A program made the position numbers and the translations under genes. A DNA stretch of 64,000 nt from CAWABB01 sp963780165 (GTDB lineage Bacteria; Bacteroidota; Ignavibacteria; UBA10030; UBA6906): the NCBI GenBank assembly GCA_963780165.1, contig CAWABB010000007.1, positions 124,001 to 188,000 of the forward strand. Reading direction: 5' to 3'. Positions 50,650 to 59,671 of this stretch are shown piece by piece. The notes under the pieces were generated by a model, which worked only from the letters and a program-made list of their open reading frames with translations, ran no database searches and was not told the DNA's origin. Numbering within the stretch: the stretch's first letter is position 1; every line of letters begins with the position of its first letter.

Positions 50650-51408
50650 CTACCGGAGTCCGTCCACCTCATCCGGGGAGACCTTCCTCCATTCCGCCAG
50701 CTTTGCGATGATCAAGGACCTGACGGTCTCACGCAGCGCAATCGGATCGGAATCGGCCGGCACCGGTGGGAGCACTTCGAGCCGGATGTCGACCGGCCCG
50801 AACATCCAGGTCTTCTTGGGGAGACACCCGTGCGATCCCTCGACGACCACAGGCAAGACCGGGACGCCGGCTTTCACGGCAAGGTGGAACGCCCCGTCGT
50901 TGAACTTCCCGACGCGCCCGTCCATCGACCGCGTCCCTTCGGGGAACATGATCACGGAGCAGTGCTGCTCCAGAGTCTTCACGACGCGGAGCATCATCCG
51001 TGCGCCGCTCCGGCGGTCCGACCGGTCCACGGGGATGTCGTGCGACATCCTCATCATCCATCCGATGATCGGGAGCCTGAACAGTTCCTTCTTCCCGACC
51101 CATTTCATCTCCCACGGCACATGTGAGATCAGCGGTATGTCCGCCATGGACTGATGATTGCTCACCACCATGTACGGGTTCCGTGGGTTCTCCGGCACGT
51201 AGCCGCCGACGCTCAGACGCCAGGCCGGATTGACCCTGGTCATGGCAACGCCGAGCCGGCGGAACCAGCGGCCCGTCCTGTATCGCACAGGGTCGCGATC
51301 GAACAGGGCGATCACCGCGAGCAGCGGCAGCCAGATCAGTATGAGGAGGATGATGGCAAGCCAGATGAGCGCGGAACGGAGCGCTGGCAGGATGCTGGAT
51401 GGTTGCAC
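50650..51408 (-). CDS. plsC: 1-acyl-sn-glycerol-3-phosphate acyltransferase family protein
   Basis: The 252-residue protein has one or two N-terminal membrane helices (about 11-35) and the acyltransferase boxes NHQSMAD (84-90, HX4D with H85 and D90), GKKELFRLPIIG and FPEGTRS (155-161), with VPVLPVVVEG later. It adds the second acyl chain to make phosphatidic acid. It is convergent with trxA and has a predicted promoter TTGAAT-N17-TACCTT. Confidence 0.93.
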   Translation of the reverse strand: MQPSSILPALRSALIWLAIILLILIWLPLLAVIALFDRDPVRYRTGRWFRRLGVAMTRVNPAWRLSVGGYVPENPRNPYMVVSNHQSMADIPLISHVPWEMKWVGKKELFRLPIIGWMMRMSHDIPVDRSDRRSGARMMLRVVKTLEQHCSVIMFPEGTRSMDGRVGKFNDGAFHLAVKAGVPVLPVVVEGSHGCLPKKTWMFGPVDIRLEVLPPVPADSDPIALRETVRSLIIAKLAEWRKVSPDEVDGLR

Positions 51409-51438
51409 TTTGAGGGATTTCGTTTAGATTCGATGTTG

Positions 51439-51467
51439 AAGGTACGAAGCGCCACCGTTCTATTCAA
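51439..51467 (-). promoter_or_regulatory. promoter TTGAAT-N17-TACCTT for plsC
   Basis: On the minus strand TTGAAT (51467-51462) and TACCTT (51444-51439) are 17 bases apart, about 30 bp before the plsC ATG. Confidence 0.55.
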
Positions 51468-51526
51468 CAGATTTCATCCCTGCAGGATGTGTGCGCTCCC
51501 GATCGCCGGGGTCGTCCCGGGTTCCC

Positions 51527-52186
51527 ATGATCGTCATCGCATTTTCCGATATTCACGGTGCCTACCGGGAGGTTGAGCGCGTCATTGCCTCCCGACCCGA
51601 GATCGACGCCGTTGTCATCGGCGGGGATCTCACGACCGCGGGCACTGCCCGCGAGGCCCGGGAGGCGATACAGGCCCTGGTAGGCTACGGCAAGCGTGTC
51701 ATGGCAGTCGCAGGCAACATGGATCCCCGCCCCGTCGAGGAAGAGTTTCGAGCGCTCGGCGTGTCGATCGACGCGTGCGGCCGGACCGTCGGCGATGTCG
51801 GGTTCTTTGGCGTGTCCGCCGCCCCGATCTCCGTGCTCCGCACTCCCAACGAGATCACCGAAGAGGAGATCCTTCGCCGGGCGGAGCAGGGGTGGGTGGA
51901 GGTTGCGGGGTGCAAGCGGAAGGTATTCGTACCGCACGCTCCTCCCGCGCGGACGGCTCTCGACCGGCTCCGCGACGGCAGGCACGTCGGGAGCAGTTCC
52001 GTCCGGGAATTCATCGAACGCCGCGGGCCCGATGTCGTTATCTGCGGACACATCCACGAGGCACGGGGAATAGACCGGATCGGTTCCACGATCATCGTGA
52101 ACTGCGGTCCGGCAGGGAAGGGGTACTACGCGCTCCTGGACCTGTCCGGCGAACCGGCCGTCAAGCTCATGAGCTCGGAATCATGA
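51527..52186 (+). CDS. YfcE/MJ0936-type metallophosphoesterase
   Basis: The 219-residue protein has the calcineurin-like phosphoesterase blocks in order: FSDIHG, GGDLT, AGNMD, FVPHAPP and CGHIHEARG, with NCGPAGKGYYAL at the end. It should hydrolyse a phosphodiester such as a cyclic nucleotide; the substrate is unknown. I chose ATG 51527 because the conserved first strand (MIVIAFSDIHG) starts there; an in-frame ATG at 51491 adds 12 unrelated residues. Confidence 0.9.
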   Translation: MIVIAFSDIHGAYREVERVIASRPEIDAVVIGGDLTTAGTAREAREAIQALVGYGKRVMAVAGNMDPRPVEEEFRALGVSIDACGRTVGDVGFFGVSAAPISVLRTPNEITEEEILRRAEQGWVEVAGCKRKVFVPHAPPARTALDRLRDGRHVGSSSVREFIERRGPDVVICGHIHEARGIDRIGSTIIVNCGPAGKGYYALLDLSGEPAVKLMSSES

Positions 52187-52342
52187 CCGGAACGTGCCGG
52201 CCGGGTATCACGCTAACGCCCACAGCTCTGGTTGGCCCGTGCCGTAACAATAGAATCCCTGAGCGGGGCCGGCCATCGTTCATAGAGGAACGCGCACTGC
52301 GCTCCTTGTCGTGTACAGACATGTAGTTGGTGGAGCACTGGC

Positions 52343-53311
52343 ATGGACCTTTCCACAATCCTCCAGAATTTCCTGAACCCGCAGATCCTCTTCTTCTTCC
52401 TGGGGGTCTCCGCGGTTCTGGTGCGATCCGATCTCGATATCCCTCAACCGATCCCGAAGTTCCTGTCGTTGTATCTGTTGCTTTCGATAGGGTACGAGGG
52501 TGGAGCGCAACTGCAGAAGAGCGGGCTCACGGGCGACGTGGTTCTCGTGCTCGGCGCGGCGCTTGTGATGGCGTCGGTGACGCCGCTCTACGCCTATGCG
52601 ATCCTCAGGCGGCGTCTCGATCCCCCGAACGCCGGAGCGATCGCCGCGACGTACGGATCCATCAGCGCGGTCACCTACATCACTGCTGCTGCGTTTCTGC
52701 AGCGCCTCGACATTCCTTCGAGCGGATACATGGTTGCGGCCATGGCGCTCATGGAGTCGCCGGCGATGATCGTCGGCGTCTTCCTCGTCCGGCACGCCCA
52801 ACGCGGAAGCAGGTCGCCCCAGAACTGGGCTCCTTTCCTCCGCGATGCCCTGCTGAACGGGTCAGTGTTTCTCCTCATGGGCAGCCTCGTGATCGGCGCA
52901 CTGGCGGGAGACGCAGGATACGCCTCCGTCAGGCCTTTCACAAAGGAAATCTTCAAGGGGATGCTCGCGTTCTTCCTGCTCGATATGGGCATCCTGGCGG
53001 CGAAGCGCCTGAGCGATCTCCGGTCGCACGGTGCATATCTGGTGGGGTTCGCTCTGGTCCTTCCCGTCGTGAATGGGGCGCTGGGCATCGCGATCGCTGC
53101 GCTCATCGGCCTGGGGCAGGGCGACGCGCTCCTGTTCACGATCCTCTGCGGCAGCGCCTCCTACATTGCGGTGCCTGCGGCGATGCGCCTCGCAGTGCCC
53201 GAGGCAAACCCGAGCCTGTACGTGCCGATGTCCCTCGCCATCACGTTTCCCTTCAACATCATCGTCGGCATCCCGATGTACGCATCCATTATTCATGCAC
53301 TCTGGACGTGA
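52343..53311 (+). CDS. sbtA: sodium-dependent bicarbonate transporter, SbtA family
   Basis: The 322-residue membrane protein has about ten helices in two inverted halves and SbtA/DUF897 blocks: FFFLGVSAVLVRSDLDIPQP, KFLSLYLLLSIGYEGG, TYGSISAVTYITA and MALMESPAMIVG. SbtA takes up bicarbonate with Na+. It is followed 5 bp later by an SbtB-like PII protein, the known inhibitor of this transporter in cyanobacteria. The mrp Na+/H+ antiporter operon begins 530 bp downstream and could restore the Na+ gradient. Confidence 0.93.
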   Translation: MDLSTILQNFLNPQILFFFLGVSAVLVRSDLDIPQPIPKFLSLYLLLSIGYEGGAQLQKSGLTGDVVLVLGAALVMASVTPLYAYAILRRRLDPPNAGAIAATYGSISAVTYITAAAFLQRLDIPSSGYMVAAMALMESPAMIVGVFLVRHAQRGSRSPQNWAPFLRDALLNGSVFLLMGSLVIGALAGDAGYASVRPFTKEIFKGMLAFFLLDMGILAAKRLSDLRSHGAYLVGFALVLPVVNGALGIAIAALIGLGQGDALLFTILCGSASYIAVPAAMRLAVPEANPSLYVPMSLAITFPFNIIVGIPMYASIIHALWT

Positions 53312-53316
53312 ATTCC

Positions 53317-53610
53317 ATGCAACCGGTGAAGAAGCTTGAGATCATCCTCGACGCGCCCGAGGAGAAAACGGTGACGTCTGTCCTGGACCGCATCGGTGTG
53401 AGCGGCTACACGATTCTCCGGAATGTGGCCGGGAAGGGGGGGCGCGGGATCCAGCGGGGGGATGAGCTGACCGATGTGTTCTCCAATGTCCTGATCATGA
53501 CCGCGTGCACCGCGGCTGAAGCAGAGAAGGCCGTCGAGCTTCTGGGCCCGTTGCTCCGACGGGTCGGGGGCCTGTGTCTGATTTCGGACGCGACCATGAT
53601 CGAGCACTGA
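53317..53610 (+). CDS. sbtB: PII-like regulator of the bicarbonate transporter
   Basis: The 97-residue protein has a ferredoxin-like PII fold: KKLEIILDAPEEKTVTSVLD, a T-loop-like GKGGRGIQRGDEL segment and a second beta-alpha-beta unit. SbtB proteins bind adenine nucleotides including cAMP and shut SbtA. It is located 5 bp behind sbtA. The C-terminus lacks the CGPxGC redox loop found in some cyanobacterial members. Confidence 0.88.
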   Translation: MQPVKKLEIILDAPEEKTVTSVLDRIGVSGYTILRNVAGKGGRGIQRGDELTDVFSNVLIMTACTAAEAEKAVELLGPLLRRVGGLCLISDATMIEH

Positions 53611-53622
53611 GCGAGGTACGGA

Positions 53623-53808
53623 ATGACTGCCGTCGTTCTCGAGATCCTGGCGATTGCCGCGCTTGTCGTGATCAACGGCTTGCTTTCCATGTCGGAGGCC
53701 GCTGTCATTGCGGCCTGCCAGGCGGACCTCGCCAGGCCATCCGATGCATTTCAACGTGTCAATCGCTATATTCGCACTTCATGGTCATCGCTTCGCGCGT
53801 CACGGTGA
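53623..53808 (+). pseudogene. truncated CNNM/DUF21 (hemolysin C/CorC-type) remnant
   Basis: A reading frame of 61 codons begins with a ribosome site (GAGG) and ATG and encodes VLEILAIAALVVINGLLSMS plus EAAVIAACQADLA, the first membrane helix and start of the CNNM domain of CorC/HlyC-type ion transporters. At about residue 36-40 similarity ends, and the frame runs out through sequence that resembles the promoter region of mrpA (TATATT at 53767-53772). A full gene would be 400 residues or more. A deletion seems to have joined its 5' end to the mrp upstream region. Confidence 0.6.
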
Positions 53809-53839
53809 TCGCTCACAATCCTGACCACGCACCAGGGTT

Positions 53840-56143
53840 ATGCCGGGCTTTGTTGCACCTCTTGCGCTGACGCTGCTCCTCTCCCTCGTGGCGCCGTTCC
53901 TCCACCGGGCAAGGCCGCGCATTGCCGGTCCCTTCCTGGCGCTGGCTTCGCTTGGTCTCTGCGCATGGTATCTGAGCTTCGCTGAACGCGTCGCCGCAGG
54001 CGAGTCCCTTGCTGTCACGTTCGATTGGATTCCGTCGCTCGGCATCTCCGCCGCATTCCGGCTTGACGGTCTGAGCCTGCTGTTTCTTGCCCTGATCACC
54101 GGCATTGGCGGGTTCGTTCTTCTGTACGCGTCGGCCTACATGAAAGGTCACGAGCGCCTTGGCCGGCTCTACATGCTGCTGCTCCTCTTCATGTTCGCCA
54201 TGATCGGGCTGGTCCTGGCCGACGATCTCCTCCTGCTGTTTGTCTTCTGGGAGTTGACGGGCATCAGCTCCTATTTTCTGATCGGGTTCGAAAGCGAGCG
54301 TGCAGAGGCGCGGGCGGCGGCGCTTCAAGCCCTTCTCATCACCGGGACGGGGGCGCTGGCGATGCTGGCCGGATTCATCCTCATTGGATCCATCAGCGGA
54401 ACGTTTTCGATCTCCGGCCTTCTCGCATCGAAGCCGGATCTCGTCGCGCACGGGATGTATCCTGCCGCGCTCCTCCTCATCGTTGCCGGCGCCGCATCAA
54501 AATCCGCGCAGGTTCCCATTCATTTCTGGCTCCCCGGTGCGATGGAAGCGCCGACGCCGGTGAGCGCGTATCTTCACTCGGCGACCATGGTCAAGGCGGG
54601 CGTGTACCTGCTCGCCCGCCTCCTCGGACCCCTGGGGGACACCCCGGAATGGCACTATACGCTGACCTCGCTCGGCGCTGCCACCATGCTTCTTGGCGCC
54701 TTTTTGGGCCTGACGCAACACGATCTCAAGCGCATGCTCGCGTACTCGACCGTGAGTGCGCTTGGAACCATGATCATGATGCTCGGGCTCGGCACGGTGG
54801 AGGCCGTACGCGCGGTATCGATATTCATTCTCGTTCACGCCCTCTATAAAGGAGCGCTCTTCCTTGTGGCGGGAGCGGTGGACCATGGAACCGGCACACG
54901 GGATATCAATCGCCTCGGTGGGTTGTGGAAGACGATGCCGGTCACTGCCGCGACCGCGATTCTCGCGGCCCTCTCCATGGCGGGCTTCCCGCCCATGATT
55001 GGATATATCAGCAAAGAGCTCATCTATGAGGCAAAGCTCGGGGCGCCCTCATACGCTCCGTTGATCGCCGGCCTGGGAGTGGGGGGGAACATCCTGATCG
55101 GCGCGCTCGCCGGGATCATCTGCGTCCGCGTGTTCTTCGGCGCGAAAGGCGATCCGCCTCATGAGCCACACGAAGCGCCGCCGCAAATGCTGGCCGGTTC
55201 GCTCGTCCTGGCCTTGCTGGGCCTGACGCTCGGCCTGACTCCCGGGTTCCTGGAGACATCGATTCTCAACCCGGCCGTTGCGGCCATTCACCCGGGCGTG
55301 AGCCAGTTCCAGCCTGAGCTGTGGATGGGCATCGATCCGGTCGTTGCGCTGAGCGTTGCCACAACCCTCTCGGCCGTGCTGATCGTTGTCGTTCACCGTC
55401 CCGTGCTTCGCGCGCTGCGCATGGTGCAACGTGCGGTACCGGTGAGTGCCGACCGTCTGTACACCGGCTCTCTCGCCGGGCTCAAGGCGGTTGCCGCCTG
55501 GCAGACGCGGGTGTTCCAGTCCGGATACCTTCGGGTCTCCATCATGGTGGTGCTTGGTGCTCTGGTGCTCATGCTGGCTCCCGGATTGTTCCGCGCGACC
55601 AGCTTTCTCCAGCATGCAGGTCCGGTACAACCCCACGAGTTGATGATCGTCGGAGGCATGGCGGCGGCCGCGCTGGTAGCCGCCCTCTCCCGGTCCCGGC
55701 TCGTCGCGGTCATCTCGGTCGGCGTGGTCGGATACGGAATGATGATTCTGTTTGCCCTGTTTGGCGCGCCCGATCTTTCGATGACCCAGCTCGCCGTCGA
55801 AACGCTGACGCTCGTGGTCTTCATGCTCGTCTTGCGGCGCCTGCCTGCGTTCAAGAACTACTCATCCACCGCGAGCAGGATCAGGGATGCGGTCATTGCC
55901 GGGGCGGTGGGCCTGACCATCACGCTGACCGTGCTCGCGACTGCCTCCAGCGGCGGCGGCACCGCGCTGGCGGAGTTCTATTCCAAGACCAGCCTCCTGC
56001 TCGCACATGGCCGGAACGTCGTGAACGTGATCCTGGTCGATTTCCGCGCGCTCGATACGCTTGGGGAAATCACCGTGCTCGGGGCAGCGGGGATCGGGGT
56101 GTTCGCCCTGCTGCGGATCATTGCGGAAGAGGAGCATCGATGA
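53840..56143 (+). CDS. mrpA: Na+/H+ antiporter subunit A
   Basis: The 767-residue membrane protein has some 20 helices and the antiporter/NuoL core: LLFLALITGIGGFVLLYASAYMKGH, LFVFWELTGISSYFLIGFES, AASKSAQVPIHFWLPGAMEAPTPVSAYLHSA-type blocks with the conserved Lys and Glu, and a C-terminal MrpA-specific extension that contains the DUF4040/MbhE-like helices. With MrpBCDEFG it forms the multisubunit Na+/H+ antiporter of the inner membrane. It heads a seven-gene operon with overlapping starts. Confidence 0.95.
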   Translation: MPGFVAPLALTLLLSLVAPFLHRARPRIAGPFLALASLGLCAWYLSFAERVAAGESLAVTFDWIPSLGISAAFRLDGLSLLFLALITGIGGFVLLYASAYMKGHERLGRLYMLLLLFMFAMIGLVLADDLLLLFVFWELTGISSYFLIGFESERAEARAAALQALLITGTGALAMLAGFILIGSISGTFSISGLLASKPDLVAHGMYPAALLLIVAGAASKSAQVPIHFWLPGAMEAPTPVSAYLHSATMVKAGVYLLARLLGPLGDTPEWHYTLTSLGAATMLLGAFLGLTQHDLKRMLAYSTVSALGTMIMMLGLGTVEAVRAVSIFILVHALYKGALFLVAGAVDHGTGTRDINRLGGLWKTMPVTAATAILAALSMAGFPPMIGYISKELIYEAKLGAPSYAPLIAGLGVGGNILIGALAGIICVRVFFGAKGDPPHEPHEAPPQMLAGSLVLALLGLTLGLTPGFLETSILNPAVAAIHPGVSQFQPELWMGIDPVVALSVATTLSAVLIVVVHRPVLRALRMVQRAVPVSADRLYTGSLAGLKAVAAWQTRVFQSGYLRVSIMVVLGALVLMLAPGLFRATSFLQHAGPVQPHELMIVGGMAAAALVAALSRSRLVAVISVGVVGYGMMILFALFGAPDLSMTQLAVETLTLVVFMLVLRRLPAFKNYSSTASRIRDAVIAGAVGLTITLTVLATASSGGGTALAEFYSKTSLLLAHGRNVVNVILVDFRALDTLGEITVLGAAGIGVFALLRIIAEEEHR

Positions 56144-56604
56144 CCGGAGCGAAGAAGAAGGTGGCAGCGGGCGCACCGCCCGGCGACGCGACCTCGTCGC
56201 ACTCGCTGATCCTCTCCGCCGCGACGCGGGTGCTGATGCCGCTGTTGCTGATGCTGTCGGTCTTTCTCCTCGTGCGCGGCCATAACGATCCGGGTGGCGG
56301 GTTCGTCGGCGGTCTCGTGGCGTCGACCTCGTTCGTCCTGTACACGATCGCCCACGGGGTCCGTGCGGCGCGTGAGGTGATCCGCGTGAACCCCGCGTCG
56401 ATCGCCGCCGTCGGCATAGCGATCGCTGCTCTGAGCGGACTGCCAGCCGTGCTGGCAGGGGAGCCGTTCATGACCGGCATCTGGCTGTCCGATCCGCTGC
56501 CGGTGATCGGGAACGCAGGGACGCCCCTGCTGTTCGACACGGGCGTTTACTGCGTTGTGCTTGGTGTCGTGGTGGGCATGGTGTTTACCCTGACGGAGCA
56601 TTGA
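56140..56604 (+). CDS. mrpB: Na+/H+ antiporter subunit B
   Basis: The 154-residue protein has about four helices and the MrpB blocks LVRGHNDPGGGFVGGL and NAGTPLLFDTGVYCVVLG. The ATG overlaps the mrpA stop. It is an integral part of the Mrp complex. The first 20 residues are a lysine-rich cytoplasmic tail. Confidence 0.95.
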   Translation: MTGAKKKVAAGAPPGDATSSHSLILSAATRVLMPLLLMLSVFLLVRGHNDPGGGFVGGLVASTSFVLYTIAHGVRAAREVIRVNPASIAAVGIAIAALSGLPAVLAGEPFMTGIWLSDPLPVIGNAGTPLLFDTGVYCVVLGVVVGMVFTLTEH

Positions 56605-56605
56605 C

Positions 56606-56953
56606 GTGGAACTCTTGCTCGCTCTCCTCACGGGCATTTTGTACGCGACTGCTGTCTACATGATGCTTCGGCGGAGCATCGTGAAGCTCGCTATCGGCAT
56701 ATCGCTGCTCGCGCATGCCTCCAATCTCCTGATCCTGACCGCCAGCCGGCCTGTCCGCGCCGAACCCCCGATCATTCCGGCGGGTGCGACGGAGCTGGTG
56801 CAGCCCTTCTCCGATCCGGTTCCGCAAGCGCTGATTCTGACGGCGATCGTGATCAGCTTCGCGGTGCAGGCATTCGCGCTGGTGCTGATCCGGCAGTCTT
56901 CCATGGTCGTCGGCACGGACGATCTGGATCGCATGGGGGGGCGCGATGCCTGA
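56606..56953 (+). CDS. mrpC: Na+/H+ antiporter subunit C
   Basis: The 115-residue protein is NuoK-like with three helices (about 3-22, 27-48 and 72-97), including SIVKLAIGISLLAHASNLLI and DPVPQALILTAIVISFAVQA. Start GTG, 1 bp behind mrpB; the stop overlaps mrpD. Confidence 0.95.
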   Translation: MELLLALLTGILYATAVYMMLRRSIVKLAIGISLLAHASNLLILTASRPVRAEPPIIPAGATELVQPFSDPVPQALILTAIVISFAVQAFALVLIRQSSMVVGTDDLDRMGGRDA

Positions 56954-58445
56954 GTCAGGGCAGCTCGGTCTCTTTCTTCCTATCCTCGTCCCGCTCGCGA
57001 CGGCGGTGGCGGCCGCGTTTCTCGGACGCCTCCCCCGCACGCGTCGCGCAATTTCCGTCGCCGGGTCGGCGGTGCTTCTTGCCTGCGGACTCTGGCTGGT
57101 GATCCAGGTTCGCCACGAGGGGTTGATCGCGTCGAACGCGGGCTCGTGGCCCGCCCCGTTCGGCATCACGCTGGTTGCCGATCTCCTGAGCGCCCTGCTT
57201 GTCGTGGTGGCGGGCGGGATCGGCCTGGCGGTCACGATATTCTCTGTCACGGGGATCGATCCCCTCCGGGAACGCGGCGGATTCCATTCGCTGGTGCACA
57301 TCCTCCTGATGGGGGTGTGTGGAGCATTCCTGACGGGCGACCTGTTCAATCTGTACGTCTGGTTCGAGGTCATGCTCGTCTCATCGTTCATACTGATGGC
57401 GCTCGGGGGAACGCGGCGTCAGATGTCCGCCTCGATCCACTACGTGACCCTGAACCTGCTCGCATCGGCGCTGTTCCTTGCCGGGATCGGCATCCTGTAC
57501 GGCATGGTTGGCAGCCTGAACATGGCCGATGTCTCAGTGCATATGCGCGACCTCGGCGGGACCCCCTATCCGTACATTCTCTTCGCGCTGTTCCTGGTCG
57601 CATTCGGCATCAAGGCGGCGGCATTTCCGCTCTTCTTCTGGCTTCCTGCGTCGTACCATACTCCGCCCATCGCGGTGACAACGCTCTTCTCGGCCCTGCT
57701 GACGAAGGTCGGGGTGTACGCGATCATCCGCCTCACCACGCTCGTGTTCGCGGCGCAGGCGGATGCGATCAGACCTTTGCTGCTTGCTGTCGCGGGCCTC
57801 ACGATGGTGACGGGAGTCCTGGGGGCGATCGCCCAGGGCGATATGCGCAGGCTTCTGGCGTTCCATATCATCAGCCAGATCGGCTATCTGTTGATGGGGG
57901 CAGGCCTGGGGTCGCCGCTGGCGCTTGCCGCGACCGTTTTCTTCTTCGTCCATGTGATCGCAGCAAAATCGGCGCTCTTCATGGTAACCGGCATCGTTCA
58001 GTCCCTGCGGCACACGTCCGAGCTCGCCGACCTCGGAGGCCTCGCGAGGAGTTCGCCGCTGCTGGCCGGGCTTTTTCTTGTCCCTGCACTCTCGCTCGCC
58101 GGTCTGCCGCCGCTCTCGGGGTTCTGGGCGAAATTCGCCATGGTCAAGGCCGGGCTTGACGCCGGGAGCTTCCCCATCGTGATCGCGGCGCTTGCGGTGA
58201 GCGTGCTGACGCTGTTTTCGATGACAAAGATCTGGGCGGAAGTGTTCTGGAAGCCGGCGCCCGGCGGTCCGGTCCAGGACGCGCTCGGTGCTCCTCGCGC
58301 AGCTCTCGTTGTTCCCGCGATTGCGCTCGGAGCGGTGACGGTGCTGCTGGGCCTGGGGGCTGAACCGTTCTTCGCGCTTTCGCTCCGGGCCGCGGAGCAG
58401 CTGCTCGATCCCGCCGGATATGTCAGCGTCGTTCTCGGACCGTGA
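56946..58445 (+). CDS. mrpD: Na+/H+ antiporter subunit D
   Basis: The 499-residue membrane protein is the second NuoN/L-like channel subunit, with about 14 helices, FNLYVWFEVMLVSSFILMAL, AAFPLFFWLPASYHTPP and GDMRRLLAFHIISQIGYLLMG. It overlaps the end of mrpC by 8 bp, again suggesting coupled translation. Confidence 0.95.
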   Translation: MPESGQLGLFLPILVPLATAVAAAFLGRLPRTRRAISVAGSAVLLACGLWLVIQVRHEGLIASNAGSWPAPFGITLVADLLSALLVVVAGGIGLAVTIFSVTGIDPLRERGGFHSLVHILLMGVCGAFLTGDLFNLYVWFEVMLVSSFILMALGGTRRQMSASIHYVTLNLLASALFLAGIGILYGMVGSLNMADVSVHMRDLGGTPYPYILFALFLVAFGIKAAAFPLFFWLPASYHTPPIAVTTLFSALLTKVGVYAIIRLTTLVFAAQADAIRPLLLAVAGLTMVTGVLGAIAQGDMRRLLAFHIISQIGYLLMGAGLGSPLALAATVFFFVHVIAAKSALFMVTGIVQSLRHTSELADLGGLARSSPLLAGLFLVPALSLAGLPPLSGFWAKFAMVKAGLDAGSFPIVIAALAVSVLTLFSMTKIWAEVFWKPAPGGPVQDALGAPRAALVVPAIALGAVTVLLGLGAEPFFALSLRAAEQLLDPAGYVSVVLGP

Positions 58446-58452
58446 GCCGTTT

Positions 58453-58920
58453 ATGATCGTACTGAACATCTTCCTGGCCCTTGCCTGGGTCGCCATGACA
58501 GGCGGACTCTCAGCAGAGAATTTTCTGGCGGGGTTCGTGGTCGGGTATGCGGTGATCTGGATCGCGCGCGACGCCATCGGTGCGAAGGGGTACGTCACGA
58601 AGGTGCCCCGCGTCATCATGTTTGGATTCTATTTTCTCTGGCTGTTCGCCCGGGCCAGCCTGCGGGTCACCGTGGAGATCCTGACGCCGAGGAATACGAT
58701 GCGGCCCGCGATCATCGCGGTCCCGCTGGACGCGTCCACCGATACCGAAATCCTGATTCTCTCGAGCCTCGTGACGCTCACGCCGGGAAGCCTGTCGCTG
58801 GATATCTCGTCCGACAGACGGTTTCTGTACGTTCACGAAATGTACGTGACCGATCCCGAGCAGGCACGCGCGGAGCTGAAGAACGGGCTGGAGAAACGGC
58901 TCCTGGAGGTGTTGCGGTGA
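58453..58920 (+). CDS. mrpE: Na+/H+ antiporter subunit E
   Basis: The 155-residue protein has two or three N-terminal helices and the MrpE soluble region (ILSSLVTLTPGSLSLDIS, LYVHEMYV). ATG 58453 is chosen because the first helix (MIVLNIFLALAWVAMTGG) begins there. It is 7 bp behind mrpD. Confidence 0.94.
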   Translation: MIVLNIFLALAWVAMTGGLSAENFLAGFVVGYAVIWIARDAIGAKGYVTKVPRVIMFGFYFLWLFARASLRVTVEILTPRNTMRPAIIAVPLDASTDTEILILSSLVTLTPGSLSLDISSDRRFLYVHEMYVTDPEQARAELKNGLEKRLLEVLR

Positions 58921-59189
58921 CGCTTGCAGAGTTCGCGACCTTCGCGGTCCTTCCGCTCATGGGGCTTGCCTTCCTGATCGCGATGGTCAGGCTGGTGCGC
59001 GGCCCGAGCCTCGCGGATCGCGTCGTTGCCCTCGAGGTGATCGGGGCGACCGTCACATGCATCCTCGGCGTGCTTGCGATCGTCAGCGGTTCGACGGCGT
59101 ACTTCGATGTGACGCTCGTGATCGCGCTTGTCACATTTCTCGGGACTGTCGCCGTGGCCGCGTACATCCAACGACGGGTGGATCGATGA
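58917..59189 (+). CDS. mrpF: Na+/H+ antiporter subunit F
   Basis: The 90-residue, three-helix protein has the MrpF block MVRLVRGPSLADRVVALEVIG. The start is GTG overlapping the mrpE stop (GTGA). Confidence 0.94.
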   Translation: MTLAEFATFAVLPLMGLAFLIAMVRLVRGPSLADRVVALEVIGATVTCILGVLAIVSGSTAYFDVTLVIALVTFLGTVAVAAYIQRRVDR

Positions 59190-59548
59190 TCGAGATCGTC
59201 ACAGGCGCATTCCTTTTTCTCGGCGCGTTCTTTCTCGTGATCGCGGCTGTCGGATTGCTCAGAATGCCCGATCTGTTCACGCGCATGTCGACAACCACAA
59301 AGGCCTCGGTGTTGGGTGTTGGCCTGGTGCTGGCGGGGGGGGCCGTCTTCTACGCCGACCTGGCGGTGACCACGAAGGTGGTTGCGGTGGTGGTCTTTGT
59401 CGGCCTGACGTCGCCAGTGGCAGCGCACATGATCGGGAGGGCCGCCTACAGGGAGGGAGTCTCCCTGTGGCACGGGACCCTCTTCGACGACCTGCAAGGG
59501 AAGTACGACCCGGAGTCGCATGATCCGGCCAGCCCCGAGCAGGGATAA
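59186..59548 (+). CDS. mrpG: Na+/H+ antiporter subunit G
   Basis: The 120-residue protein has three helices and the MrpG block GLLRMPDLFTRMSTTTKAS, then LTSPVAAHMIGRAAYREG. The ATG overlaps the mrpF stop. It is the last gene of the complete mrp operon; no terminator is visible behind it. Confidence 0.94.
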   Translation: MIEIVTGAFLFLGAFFLVIAAVGLLRMPDLFTRMSTTTKASVLGVGLVLAGGAVFYADLAVTTKVVAVVVFVGLTSPVAAHMIGRAAYREGVSLWHGTLFDDLQGKYDPESHDPASPEQG

Positions 59549-59610
59549 CGTCTCGACCATAACTCATTATTAGACAATAGATTAGCAAATCCCAGAATAC
59601 CGGGAACTCA

Positions 59611-59640
59611 TTGCTCGTCCAGCGGGTTTTAAACTATGAT
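59611..59640 (+). promoter_or_regulatory. promoter TTGCTC-N18-TATGAT for the MarR gene
   Basis: TTGCTC (59611-59616) and TATGAT (59635-59640), spacer 18, in a strikingly AT-rich 120-bp stretch. Predicted start near 59647, which falls at the edge of the inverted repeat 59649-59669. Confidence 0.5.
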
Positions 59641-59648
59641 TACTCAAA

Positions 59649-59669
59649 TTTCAACAATATAAACTGAAA
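59649..59669. promoter_or_regulatory. probable MarR-type operator
   Basis: TTTCA (59649-59653) and TGAAA (59665-59669) form an inverted repeat with an AT-rich 11-bp spacer, directly in front of the regulator ATG and over the predicted transcript start, as expected of an autorepressor site. Confidence 0.45.
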
Positions 59670-59671
59670 AT

